A DNA stretch of 37,381 nt from NCBI GenBank assembly GCA_002786225.1, contig PEQN01000028.1, forward strand, positions 1 to 37,381. The letters are read 5' to 3'. The notes beneath the pieces were generated by a model, which made no database searches, was not told the origin of the DNA, and worked only from the letters and a program-made list of their open reading frames with translations. This document shows positions 17,761 to 27,384 of the stretch, piece after piece (the first letter of the stretch is position 1; the number at the start of each line of letters is the position of its first letter). This stretch comes from Leptospira sp. GTDB taxonomy: Bacteria > Spirochaetota > Leptospiria > Leptospirales > Leptospiraceae. The position numbers were made by a program, and so were the translations under genes.

Positions 17761-18134
17761 TGCAGTCCTTCTTGTAGTGTTAGGTGAGAACGAAGTTGCC
17801 TTTTGATTTCCATTTGATTGAGTTCTGATTTTGCTTGGTCACGGTATTTTTGTAATTTGGATTGCACTCGAATTTGGACTTCACGAGCTTGCTCTAGTAG
17901 TTCAAAAATAAGGGAACTTGATTGTATTTGCATTTCGGAAAAAGGAAGAGATTCTTCTTCATATTCCATTTTCTTATCTACTTGAATCAATTTATGGAGA
18001 ATTTTTTCATTTTCAATTTCCCATTCTACAGCTGTGTCAGGATCATTTTGGGAGAGCAGATCATCCTGAATTTTTAAGTTGCTGAGAAGGGATTCTAATA
18101 ATTGAATTTTTAATTTGGCTAGTTTAGAGAGCAT
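17739..18134 (-). CDS. Coiled-coil protein, possible FlgN/FliT-like flagellar chaperone
   Basis: The ATG at 18132-18134 comes one base after the fliS stop (TGATATG) and gives a 131-residue protein. A longer frame from 18212 would run far into fliS, so I reject it. The protein is almost entirely helical and rich in Leu, Gln, Glu and Lys with heptad-like spacing (LSKLAKLKIQLLESLL; IFELLEQAREVQIRVQSKLQ). Size and composition resemble FlgN and FliT export chaperones, and the place after fliS fits, but no diagnostic motif is visible. It overlaps the J-domain gene by 22 bases. Confidence 0.7.
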   Translation of the reverse strand: MLSKLAKLKIQLLESLLSNLKIQDDLLSQNDPDTAVEWEIENEKILHKLIQVDKKMEYEEESLPFSEMQIQSSSLIFELLEQAREVQIRVQSKLQKYRDQAKSELNQMEIKRQLRSHLTLQEGLHWKKRIC

Positions 18135-18135
18135 A

Positions 18136-18573
18136 TCAACCAGTGATGGAAATTCCAGTATTTCGAGTAGGAGAGCTGGATTGATTGGATACTTCTTTGC
18201 GATCCAAATCATCCCAGGCTGTCTTCAATTGAGTTAATAATTCAATTACTTCTTCGATAATTTTAGTATCCTTTCTCATATTTGCTTCTAGCAGACGTTT
18301 CTTCATATAAACATAGAGACTGAGCAGATTACTTGCGATTTCCTTCCCATCTTCTAGATTGAGAGATAGCATGAGTTCTGTGATAATATCCTGTGCCTTG
18401 ATGATATTGTTATTTACGATATCATACTTACGAGGAGTCATACTCTCTGTCGCTATCTTAAGGAAACGCATAGCTCCCTCATAAAGCATTACAATGAGTC
18501 TGGTCTGAGAAACAGTAGAGATCTCATTTGCCTTATAGGCGTTCTGGTTGGAATAGGAATTGGCTCGTAACAT
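18136..18573 (-). CDS. fliS: Flagellar export chaperone FliS
   Basis: FliS binds the C-terminus of flagellin in the cytoplasm and stops it polymerising before export. This 145-residue protein shows the family pattern: YKANEISTVSQTRLIVMLYEGAMRFL, then KAQDIITELMLSLNLEDGKEIASNLLSLYVYMKKRLLEAN, ending in a polar tail. It begins a tight three-gene run with a coiled-coil protein and a J-domain protein. Flagellin itself is not in the window. The start is divergent from purN. Confidence 0.95.
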   Translation of the reverse strand: MLRANSYSNQNAYKANEISTVSQTRLIVMLYEGAMRFLKIATESMTPRKYDIVNNNIIKAQDIITELMLSLNLEDGKEIASNLLSLYVYMKKRLLEANMRKDTKIIEEVIELLTQLKTAWDDLDRKEVSNQSSSPTRNTGISITG

Positions 18574-18659
18574 TTTGCTCTCCTAACTTACTTTTCGACA
18601 AAAAAGGATGGTTGCTTAATGGACTAGACCGCTTCCTTATGGTGGGGAAGGAAAAAAGT

Positions 18660-19292
18660 TTGGCAAGTCTATTTGCAAAAAAATCTAAAAAGAGAGTCAT
18701 TTTTCTTGCCTCAGGAAGAGGATCCAATTTCGAAGCCGTAGCTAAGAAAATTCGCAAGGGTCATCTAGCCTGTGATCCTGTGGGTTTGATCGTTGATAAG
18801 CCTGAGGCTAAGGCAATTTTAGTCGCAAAATCCTTTAAGATCCCTAGTTTTGTTGTAGATTTTAAGAATTTTGCAAGCAAGGAAGACTTTCATAAGGCAC
18901 TTCTAGAAAAGATTCGCTCCCTAAATCCCGATCTCATAGTCACGGCTGGTTTCATGAGAATTCTAGCTAAGGATTTCGTTCGAGAATATCGCATGAAAAT
19001 TATCAATATCCATCCTTCTCTACTGCCTGCTTTTCCTGGGATCCATTCCCAGAAGCAAGCGATAGAATACGGGGCAAAAGTTTCAGGTTGCACAGTTCAT
19101 TTTATCGATGAAGGAGTGGATACTGGTCCTATTCTCTTACAAAGTGTTGTAAAGATAGAAGAAGGAATGACAGAAGAAGAATTGTCTAGAAAGATACTCA
19201 AAGAAGAACATAAAATTTTGCCAGAAGCAATACAATTATTCATTCAAAATAAAATACAAATTACCGGAAGGAAGGTTAGAATAATTTCGTGA
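18660..19292 (+). CDS. purN: Phosphoribosylglycinamide formyltransferase
   Basis: PurN transfers a formyl group from 10-formyl-THF to GAR in purine synthesis. Visible motifs are [11 protein letters not shown] near the N-terminus, the catalytic region [13 protein letters not shown] with Asn and His, and [12 protein letters not shown] with the catalytic Asp. I choose the TTG at 18660 because GGGGAAGGA lies 7 bases upstream and it gives a typical 210-residue protein. An in-frame ATG at 18639 is possible. The longest frame from 18528 would overlap the divergent fliS and carries extra sequence foreign to the family. It overlaps purH (GTGA). Confidence 0.94.
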   Translation: MASLFAKKSKKRVIFLASGRGSNFEAVAKKIRKGHLACDPVGLIVDKPEAKAILVAKSFKIPSFVVDFKNFASKEDFHKALLEKIRSLNPDLIVTAGFMRILAKDFVREYRMKIINIHPSLLPAFPGIHSQKQAIEYGAKVSGCTVHFIDEGVDTGPILLQSVVKIEEGMTEEELSRKILKEEHKILPEAIQLFIQNKIQITGRKVRIIS

Positions 19293-20830
19293 TCCAAGTC
19301 AAAAGAGCTCTCATCTCAGTCAGTGACAAACAAGGTTTGGTAGAATTTGCCAAATTTTTAGCAAAGAGTGGTGTAGAAATTCTCTCTACAGGTGGAACCT
19401 TTGATCTTCTTAAGAAAGAAGGCATAGAGGCAATTCCCGTGGATGATTACACTGGATTTCCAGAAATTCTCGGTGGCAGACTCAAGACTCTGCATCCCAA
19501 GATCCATGGTGGATTGTTAGGTGATGTAGGAAATCCATCTCATGTGAAAGAAATGGAAGCAAATAAGATTCCGCCCATTCAATTGGTCGTTGTAAATCTT
19601 TATCCCTTTGTAGAGACAGTCAAGCAACCTGGGGTTAAATTAGAAGAAGCAATAGAAAAAATTGATATTGGTGGACCAACTATGCTTCGTTCTGCGGCAA
19701 AGAACTATAAGAATGCAGCTGTAGTTTTGGAACCAGCTGATTACTCAGTCATCCAAAAGGAAATGGAAGATAATAAAGGCAGCATAAGTCTAGAAACATC
19801 CTTTAGACTTTGTGCCAAAGTTTTTTCTTACACTGCGTTTTATGATACTGCTATCTCAACCTATTTGAATGACCAAAGAGGAGATAGATTTCCGGACATT
19901 TTGTCCTTTGCTTTCACCAAGAAACAAAAGCTTCGCTATGGAGAAAATCCTCACCAAGAAGCAGCATACTATGAACCTGTTTTTGTAAAATCAGATTTCA
20001 CTCCTCTGCAAGGCAAAGAACTTTCTTTCAATAATATGTTGGATCTAGACGCAGCCTTTCATATAGCGAGCCTACTTCCTAAAAATGCGGTTTCTATAGT
20101 AAAACATTTGAATCCTTGTGGAATAGCTTATGGAAGAAATATCCAAGAATCATTTGAACTGGCGAGAAGAACAGATCCAATTTCTGCCTTTGGTGGAATC
20201 ATAGGAGTTCATGGAGTTGTAGACAAGGCAACAGCTTTATCAATAACAGAAAATTTCGTTGAAGGGATAGTAGCCGAGGGATTTAGCGAGGAAGCCTTGG
20301 AAATTTTTGCCAAGAAACCTAACATTCGATTGGTTCCTATAGCCAAATTCCAAGAAGCCTTAGATGAAATAGACCTTCGTCCCATCCACCATGGTATGTT
20401 AGTTCAGAACAGAGACTATGACTTAGTACAGAAAGAAGATCTCAAAGTTGTATCCAAACTCAAACCAAGCGAAGAAGACATGGAAGGACTTTGGTTTGCA
20501 TGGCAGTGTGTGAAATTTATTAAATCCAATGCTATTGTTTATACCGAACAAAATGCAACCTTAGGAATAGGAGCAGGGCAAATGTCTCGTGTTGATTCAG
20601 TAGAACTTGGTGCATCCAAATCCCAAAAAGTCGGACTCAGTGTGGTTGGATCCTATGTGGGATCTGATGCTTTCTTTCCCTTCCGTGATGGAATTGATGC
20701 TATCGCAAAAGTTGGAGCCAAGGCAATCATACAACCAGGTGGATCCATTCGAGATGAAGAAGTCATAGCGGCAGCGGATGAACATGGTCTTATCATGGTA
20801 TTTACTGGGATGAGGCATTTCCGCCACTAA
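19289..20830 (+). CDS. purH: Bifunctional AICAR formyltransferase/IMP cyclohydrolase
   Basis: PurH carries out the last two steps of IMP synthesis. The 513-residue length is normal. The N-terminal cyclohydrolase domain (to about residue 200) starts [13 protein letters not shown] and has [10 protein letters not shown] and [14 protein letters not shown]. The formyltransferase domain carries the KHLNPCG motif, [11 protein letters not shown], and the C-terminal [11 protein letters not shown] and TGMRHFRH. The start is a GTG inside the purN stop, so the two genes are translationally coupled. Two alternative hairpins lie across the stop codon region. Confidence 0.98.
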   Translation: MIQVKRALISVSDKQGLVEFAKFLAKSGVEILSTGGTFDLLKKEGIEAIPVDDYTGFPEILGGRLKTLHPKIHGGLLGDVGNPSHVKEMEANKIPPIQLVVVNLYPFVETVKQPGVKLEEAIEKIDIGGPTMLRSAAKNYKNAAVVLEPADYSVIQKEMEDNKGSISLETSFRLCAKVFSYTAFYDTAISTYLNDQRGDRFPDILSFAFTKKQKLRYGENPHQEAAYYEPVFVKSDFTPLQGKELSFNNMLDLDAAFHIASLLPKNAVSIVKHLNPCGIAYGRNIQESFELARRTDPISAFGGIIGVHGVVDKATALSITENFVEGIVAEGFSEEALEIFAKKPNIRLVPIAKFQEALDEIDLRPIHHGMLVQNRDYDLVQKEDLKVVSKLKPSEEDMEGLWFAWQCVKFIKSNAIVYTEQNATLGIGAGQMSRVDSVELGASKSQKVGLSVVGSYVGSDAFFPFRDGIDAIAKVGAKAIIQPGGSIRDEEVIAAADEHGLIMVFTGMRHFRH

Positions 20831-20860
20831 AAAGCATGGCGGAGAAAATAAAGCTCCGCC
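20821..20860 (+). promoter_or_regulatory. Two mutually exclusive hairpins after purH
   Basis: CCGCCA (20821-20826) can pair with TGGCGG (20837-20842), while GGCGGAG (20838-20844) can pair with CTCCGCC (20854-20860). The middle arm is shared, so only one stem can form at a time. The downstream stem is the stronger (7 bp, GC-rich) and is not followed by a T run. The element spans the purH stop and the 42-base gap before the next gene. It could be a weak terminator/attenuator or an mRNA-stability element. Confidence 0.45.
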
Positions 20861-20872
20861 GATACTTACTCT

Positions 20873-21583
20873 ATGGAATTCATCCTATTCCTTTTGTTCC
20901 TAATTCTACACCTGGTATTTTTTGCCAGTATATCTTATCTTTCGAGATTGCTTTTCTTTGAGAAAAAGGAAGAATACTACCGCGAGGAAATTGTATCCCT
21001 GGGTCGTGCAATTCCTATAGAACTACTTAGAATATTTGAATCTGGTGGCAATGCTGTCCTAGGTCTTGCCTTCTTTACAGTATCATCTTTGTTGGTATTT
21101 CTTTGGGCAATGTTAGGTGGAGCAATTGGAAGCCCCCACTACACACATTCACTTGGAAATTATTTTTTTCATTTTCCCCTATTCTTCTTTGCTTTTATCT
21201 TTTCTTATTCTTTTTTAAAGTCTAGTGCAGATACGAATAATCCTCAAGATCCACTCAACATTCTTACTAATTACGGACAAGCCATAGCCATAGGACTTGG
21301 CACAGGTTCTCTTGCAAAAATCCTTACATCCTACGGCATGCACCACGAGATGTATTTTCTCTTTTATTTCTTTTGTTTGGTACTCATAAGTATAATATCT
21401 ACCTACCTTTGGAATGGTTTAACCCTCTTGGGACTTGCTATGCCCAGTTCTAGGGAAAGCAATTGGGAAGAGAATGCTTGGCAAGAAGACTCAGAGGATT
21501 TTGGTCAGGAGAAGGAAGAAAATTCTTTGGATAGCTCTGATTTCGACTTAGAATGGGATGATTTTGCAGAAAAACCTGACTGA
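20873..21583 (+). CDS. Hypothetical membrane protein with acidic tail
   Basis: A 236-residue protein with an N-terminal signal-anchor helix, two hydrophobic stretches near residues 60-85 and 95-120, and two more at ~135-150 and 160-185. A strongly acidic, Ser/Glu/Asp-rich cytoplasmic tail follows (from about residue 195). The RIFESGGNAVLGLAFFTV segment and the Gly-rich loop GQAIAIGLGTGSLAK recall paired-repeat small membrane proteins such as DUF350, but I am not confident in that link. The start lies 42 bases after purH across the hairpin element. The function is unknown. Confidence 0.7.
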   Translation: MEFILFLLFLILHLVFFASISYLSRLLFFEKKEEYYREEIVSLGRAIPIELLRIFESGGNAVLGLAFFTVSSLLVFLWAMLGGAIGSPHYTHSLGNYFFHFPLFFFAFIFSYSFLKSSADTNNPQDPLNILTNYGQAIAIGLGTGSLAKILTSYGMHHEMYFLFYFFCLVLISIISTYLWNGLTLLGLAMPSSRESNWEENAWQEDSEDFGQEKEENSLDSSDFDLEWDDFAEKPD

Positions 21584-21614
21584 GTTTTTTTTGATTTTCA
21601 CCGATAAAATAAAT

Positions 21615-22340
21615 ATGAAGTTCCACCGATCCATACTCCCGACCCAACTATTTACCTTGCTCGTTCTTCTACCTTGGGGAATGAATTCAATTGCACAAGC
21701 ACAAGGCAATAATACCATCCAAAGTGATGGAGCTGGTCCTCTAGAAGGATTTGCAGAGGCTTCTTGGGGAATGAGCTATGAACTTTTGCGGGAAAAATTT
21801 CTTTCCTTAGCAACAGACCCTAGTGTGGAAGAGGAAATCGAAATCCTCTATGAGAAAAAGGATTCCCTCTTGCTAGTCAAAAGGAACGGAATTCAATACA
21901 TGTATCGTTTTTACAAAACTCCTGAAATTGTCAAAGATGCAAGACCAAAGAATAATTCAAATAATCCCGAAAATGATCCTGCCCTAGAAAGCCAGACAGA
22001 ATACAGAGAGAATGGAATTCTGTTCTCAGTGGGTGTAATTTTTAACTTTGTAGAGAGTGAGAAAATTCTGGAAAAAATGGAAATGAAATATGGCAAACCC
22101 AAGAAGCAAGCCCTAGATGATAAAAAAATCGGTGGAGCCGCCATTTGGGAATTGGTAGACCGCAGAGAAGATCCCCCTCGTGGAGGCTTCATTCTTATGT
22201 GGAGAGAACCATACAAAAAAAATCCTTACACCAGACGAGTGGATTACTTCAGCCTTACAATACGAAATATGATAGAAAAAGAATACAAAGAATTCTTTAG
22301 CGTACAAGAGACAAAAACCTTGCGCGATTTGATCCGATAG
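21615..22340 (+). CDS. Hypothetical exported protein
   Basis: The ATG at 21615 gives a 241-residue protein with a normal signal peptide (basic start, hydrophobic core to residue ~20, cleavage near AQA). The longer frame from 21558 overlaps the previous gene and hides the signal, so I reject it. After cleavage comes FAEASWGMSYELLREKFLSL, a pattern seen in exported spirochaetal proteins where a short W-G-M motif starts a helix. Residues ~70-100 look like beta strands (LLLVKRNGIQYMYRFY). The centre carries an Asn/Pro-rich linker, and the remainder contains a predicted strand-helix unit (LFSVGVIFNF; EKILEKMEMKYGKPKK). The function is unknown. Confidence 0.7.
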   Translation: MKFHRSILPTQLFTLLVLLPWGMNSIAQAQGNNTIQSDGAGPLEGFAEASWGMSYELLREKFLSLATDPSVEEEIEILYEKKDSLLLVKRNGIQYMYRFYKTPEIVKDARPKNNSNNPENDPALESQTEYRENGILFSVGVIFNFVESEKILEKMEMKYGKPKKQALDDKKIGGAAIWELVDRREDPPRGGFILMWREPYKKNPYTRRVDYFSLTIRNMIEKEYKEFFSVQETKTLRDLIR

Positions 22341-22353
22341 ATAACTTGTGTCC

Positions 22354-22998
22354 ATGAACTTATTCCTGGACACAGCAAACATCGAAGAAATTAAAAAAGT
22401 AAAAGACCTCGGATTACTCGACGGCATCACAACCAACCCCTCCATTATTTCCAAGGCTGGACGCAAGTTTACGGAAGTAATCAAAGAGATAGCAGCTCTG
22501 GTGGATGGACCTGTAAGTGCGGAAGTTATTTCCTCCAACTACGATGGTATGATCAAAGAAGGTGTAGAACTTTCTCAAATAGCAGAAAATGTAGTTGTAA
22601 AGGTTCCTCTAACTATGGAAGGTCTAAAGGCTGTTAACGAGTTTACGAATCGTGGAATTTCTACCAATGTTACACTTTGTTTTTCAGCTAACCAAGCCTT
22701 ACTTGCTGCAAAAGCAGGTGCTTCTTTTATCTCTCCCTTCCTAGGAAGACTAGATGATATAGGTCATGATGGCTTAGAATTAATTTCTGAGATTAGAGCT
22801 ATGTATGATAATTACGGCTATGAGACCCAAATTCTAGCAGCATCCATTCGTCATCCTATACACTTCAAGGAAGTTGCTCTACGTGGTGCGGATTGTTCAA
22901 CCCTACCGTACTCCGTTTTTGCTCAATTGTTCCAACACCCTCTAACGGACATTGGTCTTCAGAAATTTATTGAAGATTCTAAATCAATCAATTGGTAA
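22354..22998 (+). CDS. fsa: Transaldolase-family protein (fructose-6-phosphate aldolase type)
   Basis: This short (214-residue) class I aldolase starts [12 protein letters not shown], the usual family beginning. An upstream GTG at 22348 would add two residues. Visible: GITTNPSI, the Schiff-base Lys83 in [38 protein letters not shown], and ILAASIRHP. The short transaldolase and fructose-6-phosphate aldolase groups cannot be separated reliably by eye. It would act on sugar phosphates in the cytoplasm (non-oxidative pentose phosphate steps). The stop codon lies within the hairpin at 22992-23017. Confidence 0.92.
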   Translation: MNLFLDTANIEEIKKVKDLGLLDGITTNPSIISKAGRKFTEVIKEIAALVDGPVSAEVISSNYDGMIKEGVELSQIAENVVVKVPLTMEGLKAVNEFTNRGISTNVTLCFSANQALLAAKAGASFISPFLGRLDDIGHDGLELISEIRAMYDNYGYETQILAASIRHPIHFKEVALRGADCSTLPYSVFAQLFQHPLTDIGLQKFIEDSKSINW

Positions 22999-23017
22999 AT
23001 TAAATCCGATTTACCAA
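22992..23017 (+). terminator. Hairpin spanning the aldolase stop codon
   Basis: TTGGTAAAT (22992-23000) pairs perfectly with ATTTACCAA (23009-23017) over an 8-base loop. The TAA stop codon of the aldolase gene lies inside the left arm. There is no T run after it, so it may be a weak terminator or a 3'-end stabiliser rather than a classic intrinsic terminator. Confidence 0.4.
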
Positions 23018-23041
23018 ATTTGTAAATACTAGGTAACAAAA

Positions 23042-24760
23042 TTGAAACTAGCTCTGCGAATTTTTGCATTTATCATCCTCCTTGCCTTTCTCCTTGTTTC
23101 ATCCCAATTTCTTTTGGTCTATGTTGACGAGCTTAAGGCAAACGAACGAAAAGTTTATTTAGACACAACCGCCAAACAAATCGTAGATGGAATGACAACG
23201 CCTGAGAAAATCGGGCAAGTGATTCACCTAGCCATTCCAGGCAAGACTCTAGATGAAACTGCTATTTCTGAAATGCGTACAATTCGTCCTGGAGGAATCA
23301 TTCATTTTGGTAAAAATTTTGGAACCAAAGAAGAGGTTATTAAGCTCAATCGAGATTTACAAGATCTAGCTCGTAAATTAAAAATGCCTCCCTTATTGAT
23401 TTCAACGGACCAAGAAGGTGGAAGAGTCTTCCGAGTTCGAGATGGAGTTGCTCAATTCCCTGGTGCTATGGCACTGGGACAGACGAACCAAGAAGATTTG
23501 GGCTACCAAGTAGGATTTATCACTTCCTATGATTTGGACCAGGTAGGTGTCAATTTTCTTTTGGCTCCCTCATTGGATGTAAATAACAATCCTAACAATC
23601 CAGTGATCAATACTAGATCTTTTGGTTCGGACGTGGACAGAGTGTACAATGTAGCTGGAGCCTACGAAAGAGGAGCTCGCTTAGGTGGAGCAATTCCTGT
23701 GATCAAACATTTTCCTGGACATGGTGACACAGATGTGGACAGCCATATAGGACTTCCCATCATTCGAAAATCCTTAGCAGAATTGGAAAAAGTCGAACTC
23801 ATCCCCTTCCAAAAATCCATACAAGACGGCGCACCCGTAGTTATGAGTGCCCATATACTCTTTCCTAAGTTAGATGAAAAATACCCTGCCACTCTCTCCA
23901 AGAATATTCTACAAGGAATACTCCGAGACAAACTTGGATTTGATGGAGTTGTGATTACAGATGCTATGGAAATGCATGCCATTTCCAAGAACTACCAATC
24001 GGATCGTCCAGGTGTTCTTGCCCTACTTGCAGGAGCCGATATATTGCTACTTACTTCTTGGGGTGAGACATCTGCTTCTCTCTATAAAACACTATTGCAA
24101 GCAGCCGACAAGGGAGACTTGGAAGTTGATGGTGTAAATATTTTAGATAGAGCAGTCTATCGCCAGATTCGTTTGAAATTAGAATATGGTATCTATACGA
24201 AAAATACTTTTGAACCCAAAATAGAAAATGAAAATCTTCTTGAATACATGGCTCTTGCCAACCAAAAAAGAAAGGAAACCTATCAGAGATTAACAGCTAA
24301 GCCTAATTTTGTAGATAAAATTACGAGACAAACGATTCGCTCTTATCCAAGCGATTTCAATGGACTTTCAGAATTAGAAAAAAATTCCTCTAAGGCATAT
24401 CTTGCCCAAGCTTTTCTTGCTGATGCATGGAAGAAAAGTGGAGGTAAGCTTTCCTCTCGCAAAGAACTACCTAAGGATCTGAAGGAAGCCTCTCTAAAAC
24501 ACATCATAGCAAATGTAAGTGATGCCAAAGAGTTTTTATTTTGGGACAACTTAGCTCAAAAGCATCCTGAGAAGGAATTTATCCTTCTCTATCCACACAC
24601 ACCTTTTGTAAATCTACCCAACCAAAGCAATGTAAAAGTTTTACTCTCCTTTTCTTTAACAGAGTCCTCTTTTAGAATGCTAATTGAGTCACTGACAAAC
24701 AAAGAAAAGGTGCCCGCTATGAAATTAATCTTGAAGCCTAGAACTGTAGAGATAAACTAA
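23042..24760 (+). CDS. nagZ: Beta-N-acetylglucosaminidase-like glycoside hydrolase family 3 protein
   Basis: This 572-residue protein starts at TTG with an N-terminal signal anchor (residues ~5-27). The GH3 barrel follows with STDQEGGRVFR at 121-131, the NagZ catalytic His motif KHFPGHGDTDVDSH at 222-235 (Asp/His dyad), and the nucleophile Asp307 in VVITDAMEM. NagZ removes GlcNAc from peptidoglycan fragments during recycling. Classic NagZ is about 340 residues and cytoplasmic. Here a membrane anchor and an extra C-terminal part of about 200 residues suggest a periplasmic or anchored form, as in two-domain members of the family. An SDR gene follows 34 bases later. Confidence 0.9.
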   Translation: MKLALRIFAFIILLAFLLVSSQFLLVYVDELKANERKVYLDTTAKQIVDGMTTPEKIGQVIHLAIPGKTLDETAISEMRTIRPGGIIHFGKNFGTKEEVIKLNRDLQDLARKLKMPPLLISTDQEGGRVFRVRDGVAQFPGAMALGQTNQEDLGYQVGFITSYDLDQVGVNFLLAPSLDVNNNPNNPVINTRSFGSDVDRVYNVAGAYERGARLGGAIPVIKHFPGHGDTDVDSHIGLPIIRKSLAELEKVELIPFQKSIQDGAPVVMSAHILFPKLDEKYPATLSKNILQGILRDKLGFDGVVITDAMEMHAISKNYQSDRPGVLALLAGADILLLTSWGETSASLYKTLLQAADKGDLEVDGVNILDRAVYRQIRLKLEYGIYTKNTFEPKIENENLLEYMALANQKRKETYQRLTAKPNFVDKITRQTIRSYPSDFNGLSELEKNSSKAYLAQAFLADAWKKSGGKLSSRKELPKDLKEASLKHIIANVSDAKEFLFWDNLAQKHPEKEFILLYPHTPFVNLPNQSNVKVLLSFSLTESSFRMLIESLTNKEKVPAMKLILKPRTVEIN

Positions 24761-24794
24761 GATAGCACTATAATTTGCTTTAGAGGAGAATTCT

Positions 24795-25598
24795 ATGAAC
24801 CAGTATTTCAAGGATAAAGTTGTTTGGATCACAGGTGCATCCTCTGGAATTGGTGAGGCCTTGGTCTTTGCTTTTGCGAAAGCGGGAGCAAAAGTTGTTT
24901 TATCTTCAAGAAGACCCCAAGAACTAAAACGTGTGCAAAAGGAAGCTGGATTAAGTGAAACAAATAGCCTTGTTCTACCACTTGACCTAGAAAAGAAAAG
25001 GGACTTCTCTTCAGAAACCAAAAAAGTCATACAAAAGTTAGGCGGACTTGATCTAGTCATCCACAATGGGGGAATCAGCCAAAGATCTCTAGCCAAGGAC
25101 ACTCAGATAGAAGTTTTTGAAAAACTCATGGCTGTCAATTATACTGGCAGCGTTGCTCTAACCCTTGCTACTCTCCCTCATTTCCGCAAACAAAAATCTG
25201 GCTCCTATGCGGTTATTACTAGCATAGTTGGAAAAGTGGGAACCCCACTTAGATCAGGGTATTCTGCCTCCAAGCATGCCCTTCATGGTTTCTTTGACGC
25301 TCTTCGTGCTGAAAATGCGGATATGAATCTCAATGTGCTCTTGGTTCTACCGGGTTTCATAAAGACCAATGTCTCCATCAATGCCTTAGTGGGTTCGGGT
25401 GTGGCACAAGGCAAGATGGATGAGGCTCAGTCTAAAGGGCTAGCTCCCTCTTTAGTTGCAGATAAGATCTTAAAAGCATTGGCCTCTGGCAAACAAGAAA
25501 TTGCAATCGGTGGCATGCGGGAACATTTTGCACTATTTATGAAGCGATTTTTTCCTAAAATTTTGGCTTCCATCCTAAAAAATGCTAAAGTGACATAA
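24795..25598 (+). CDS. SDR family NAD(P)-dependent oxidoreductase
   Basis: This classical short-chain dehydrogenase of 267 residues has the nucleotide-binding GASSGIG at residues 14-20, the HNGG segment replacing the common NNAG near 90-93, and the catalytic set Ser143, Tyr156 and Lys160 in YSASK. An AGGAGAA site lies just upstream of the ATG. The layout resembles DHRS7B-like members that act on lipids or steroids, but the substrate is unknown. The helical C-terminal end contains a moderately hydrophobic segment (FALFMKRFFPKILASIL) that may touch the membrane. Confidence 0.92.
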   Translation: MNQYFKDKVVWITGASSGIGEALVFAFAKAGAKVVLSSRRPQELKRVQKEAGLSETNSLVLPLDLEKKRDFSSETKKVIQKLGGLDLVIHNGGISQRSLAKDTQIEVFEKLMAVNYTGSVALTLATLPHFRKQKSGSYAVITSIVGKVGTPLRSGYSASKHALHGFFDALRAENADMNLNVLLVLPGFIKTNVSINALVGSGVAQGKMDEAQSKGLAPSLVADKILKALASGKQEIAIGGMREHFALFMKRFFPKILASILKNAKVT

Positions 25599-25683
25599 TT
25601 TTTTCATCCTCAAAAAAAATCTTCTTGTACAAAAGATCTATCTTCCGAAATATGAGACATAACTTTTCCGGAGAAATACATCC

Positions 25684-27384
25684 ATGCCTGAGTTCCTACA
25701 GAAGATTCTAGACAGCGCCAAAGAGCTTTTTCAAAAGCTAGATACTACAAAAAAAGCAATCCTTGGTGGAGTGCTTGCCACTGTCATCATTGCAGTTGTA
25801 GTACTTGCGAATGTTTCATCTAGCCGCAATAAGGTCATCCTCTTCAAAGATCTTGCGGCCAAAGATTACTCAGAAGTTACGAAAAAACTAGAAGCCATGG
25901 GCTATGCTTACTCAGGATCAGATACTAGCATCATCTCAGTAGAGCCAGACCAAAGACAAGAAATCATTACGAAACTTGCCCAGGAGAATCTAATTCCTGC
26001 AGGTGTGCAAGGTTGGGAACTTTTTGATGTAGAAAAATTCACAGAAACCCAATTTGATAAGGACATTAAAAAATACCGAGCCCTCAAGGGTGCCATTGAA
26101 AAGTCCTTAATGACTCTACGCCCTATAGATAAGGCCTATGTAAATATAGCTATGCCGGAGGCTGAACTTTTTGAGTCTTCTACCTCAGCTGTTAAGGCAT
26201 CTGTCATCTTGCATTTTATTCCAGGTGTGGACGGAATCTCTAAGAAAGAGATCAAAGGAATTGTTAACTTAGTTTCCCGCGCAGTCCCCAAACTCAAACC
26301 AGAGAATGTTTCTGTTGCAGATGCAGATGGAAGAATTATTTCAGACTTCGAAGAAGATTTAGAAACCGAGCGTTTAGAGTTACGAATTGTCCAAGAAAAA
26401 TTAAGAATCGAAGAAGAGCAAAGAGTCAAGAGACTCATTGATATTCGAAATACTCTAAGATGGTATCTAGGCGGCGAAGATAGAGTTGATATAACAAGGT
26501 TTGAATATCTTTTCAATTGGGACAAAGAACAATTCAATGAGAATGAAGTATCTCCAGTCGTTGCTATCGCCGATAATCCTGATACTCCTTATTCTGAATT
26601 AGAATTGGTAGATGGATACTCTCTTAAGGTTTCATCCAAAGAAACCAAAGAAGGATTTGAAGGCAAAGGCTTCACTCCAGATGGTCCAGCAGGAACAGAA
26701 CCTAACATTCCTCCCGGCTATAAGGATGTAGATTACCAAAAAGCGAAATACAACAAAGAAGAAAATATCAATAATTACGAATTCAATAAGAAGGTTCGCG
26801 AAGTAAAGAAACAACCATGGAAAATAGATAAAATCAATCTTTCCGTAGTTGTAGATGGTCATTGGGATAGAAAAGAAAGAGAAGATGGTCTAGGCTATGA
26901 TAGAACCTATATACCTGTAAGTGAAGAGGATATACGTTTAATCCGAAAAAACCTCGAAGCTGCTATTGGCTTTACTAGATCTAGAGGTGACCAAATCTCC
27001 GTTATTACTATACCCAAGGATAGAAGTGAGCAGTTTCGATTAGAAGATGAAGAATATGCTAGACAAAGAGCTGTTCGTCAGATGATCATAGCTTCCCTCA
27101 TTATTCTTATCATACTTATCATTGCTGTTCTAATCTACAGAGCAATTAAGAAAGAAATTGCAAGAAGAAGAAGACTAAGAGAAGAAGAACTTGCCGCACA
27201 ACAACAAATGATGCGTGAAGCAGCATTAAGAGTTATGGATGAGGGCGGTGCTGAGGTTGAACTCTCACTCGATGAAAAACTCCGAAGAGAACTTCTAGAA
27301 AATGCGATCAACCTTGCCAAAGAAAAACCAGAAGATGTTGCTCAGCTTTTAAGAACTTGGCTAGCTGAAGAAGATGCAGGCTAA
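25684..27384 (+). CDS. fliF: Flagellar M-ring protein FliF
   Basis: FliF forms the MS ring in the inner membrane that carries the rotor and export gate. This 566-residue protein has a first membrane helix near residues 26-43 ([17 protein letters not shown]), periplasmic ring-building motifs ([72 protein letters not shown]), a second membrane helix near 463-483, and a C-terminal acidic segment ([12 protein letters not shown]) that normally binds FliG. GGAG lies 10 bases before the ATG. It starts a tight operon with a FliG-like gene (1-base overlap) and fliH. No promoter consensus was found in the 85-base gap upstream. Confidence 0.97.
   Translation: MPEFLQKILDSAKELFQKLDTTKKAILGGVLATVIIAVVVLANVSSSRNKVILFKDLAAKDYSEVTKKLEAMGYAYSGSDTSIISVEPDQRQEIITKLAQENLIPAGVQGWELFDVEKFTETQFDKDIKKYRALKGAIEKSLMTLRPIDKAYVNIAMPEAELFESSTSAVKASVILHFIPGVDGISKKEIKGIVNLVSRAVPKLKPENVSVADADGRIISDFEEDLETERLELRIVQEKLRIEEEQRVKRLIDIRNTLRWYLGGEDRVDITRFEYLFNWDKEQFNENEVSPVVAIADNPDTPYSELELVDGYSLKVSSKETKEGFEGKGFTPDGPAGTEPNIPPGYKDVDYQKAKYNKEENINNYEFNKKVREVKKQPWKIDKINLSVVVDGHWDRKEREDGLGYDRTYIPVSEEDIRLIRKNLEAAIGFTRSRGDQISVITIPKDRSEQFRLEDEEYARQRAVRQMIIASLIILIILIIAVLIYRAIKKEIARRRRLREEELAAQQQMMREAALRVMDEGGAEVELSLDEKLRRELLENAINLAKEKPEDVAQLLRTWLAEEDAG

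Noticed and set aside
18135..18212. Longer start for the gene after fliS
   Set aside because: It would run 77 bases into fliS in another frame, while an ATG one base after the fliS stop gives a neat gene.
18528..18638. Longer start for purN
   Set aside because: It overlaps the start of the divergent fliS, and the extra residues are not PurN-like.
25599..25683. Flagellar sigma28-type promoter ahead of fliF
   Set aside because: TAAAGTGA occurs near 25587, but the second box does not resemble GCCGATAA at the right spacing.
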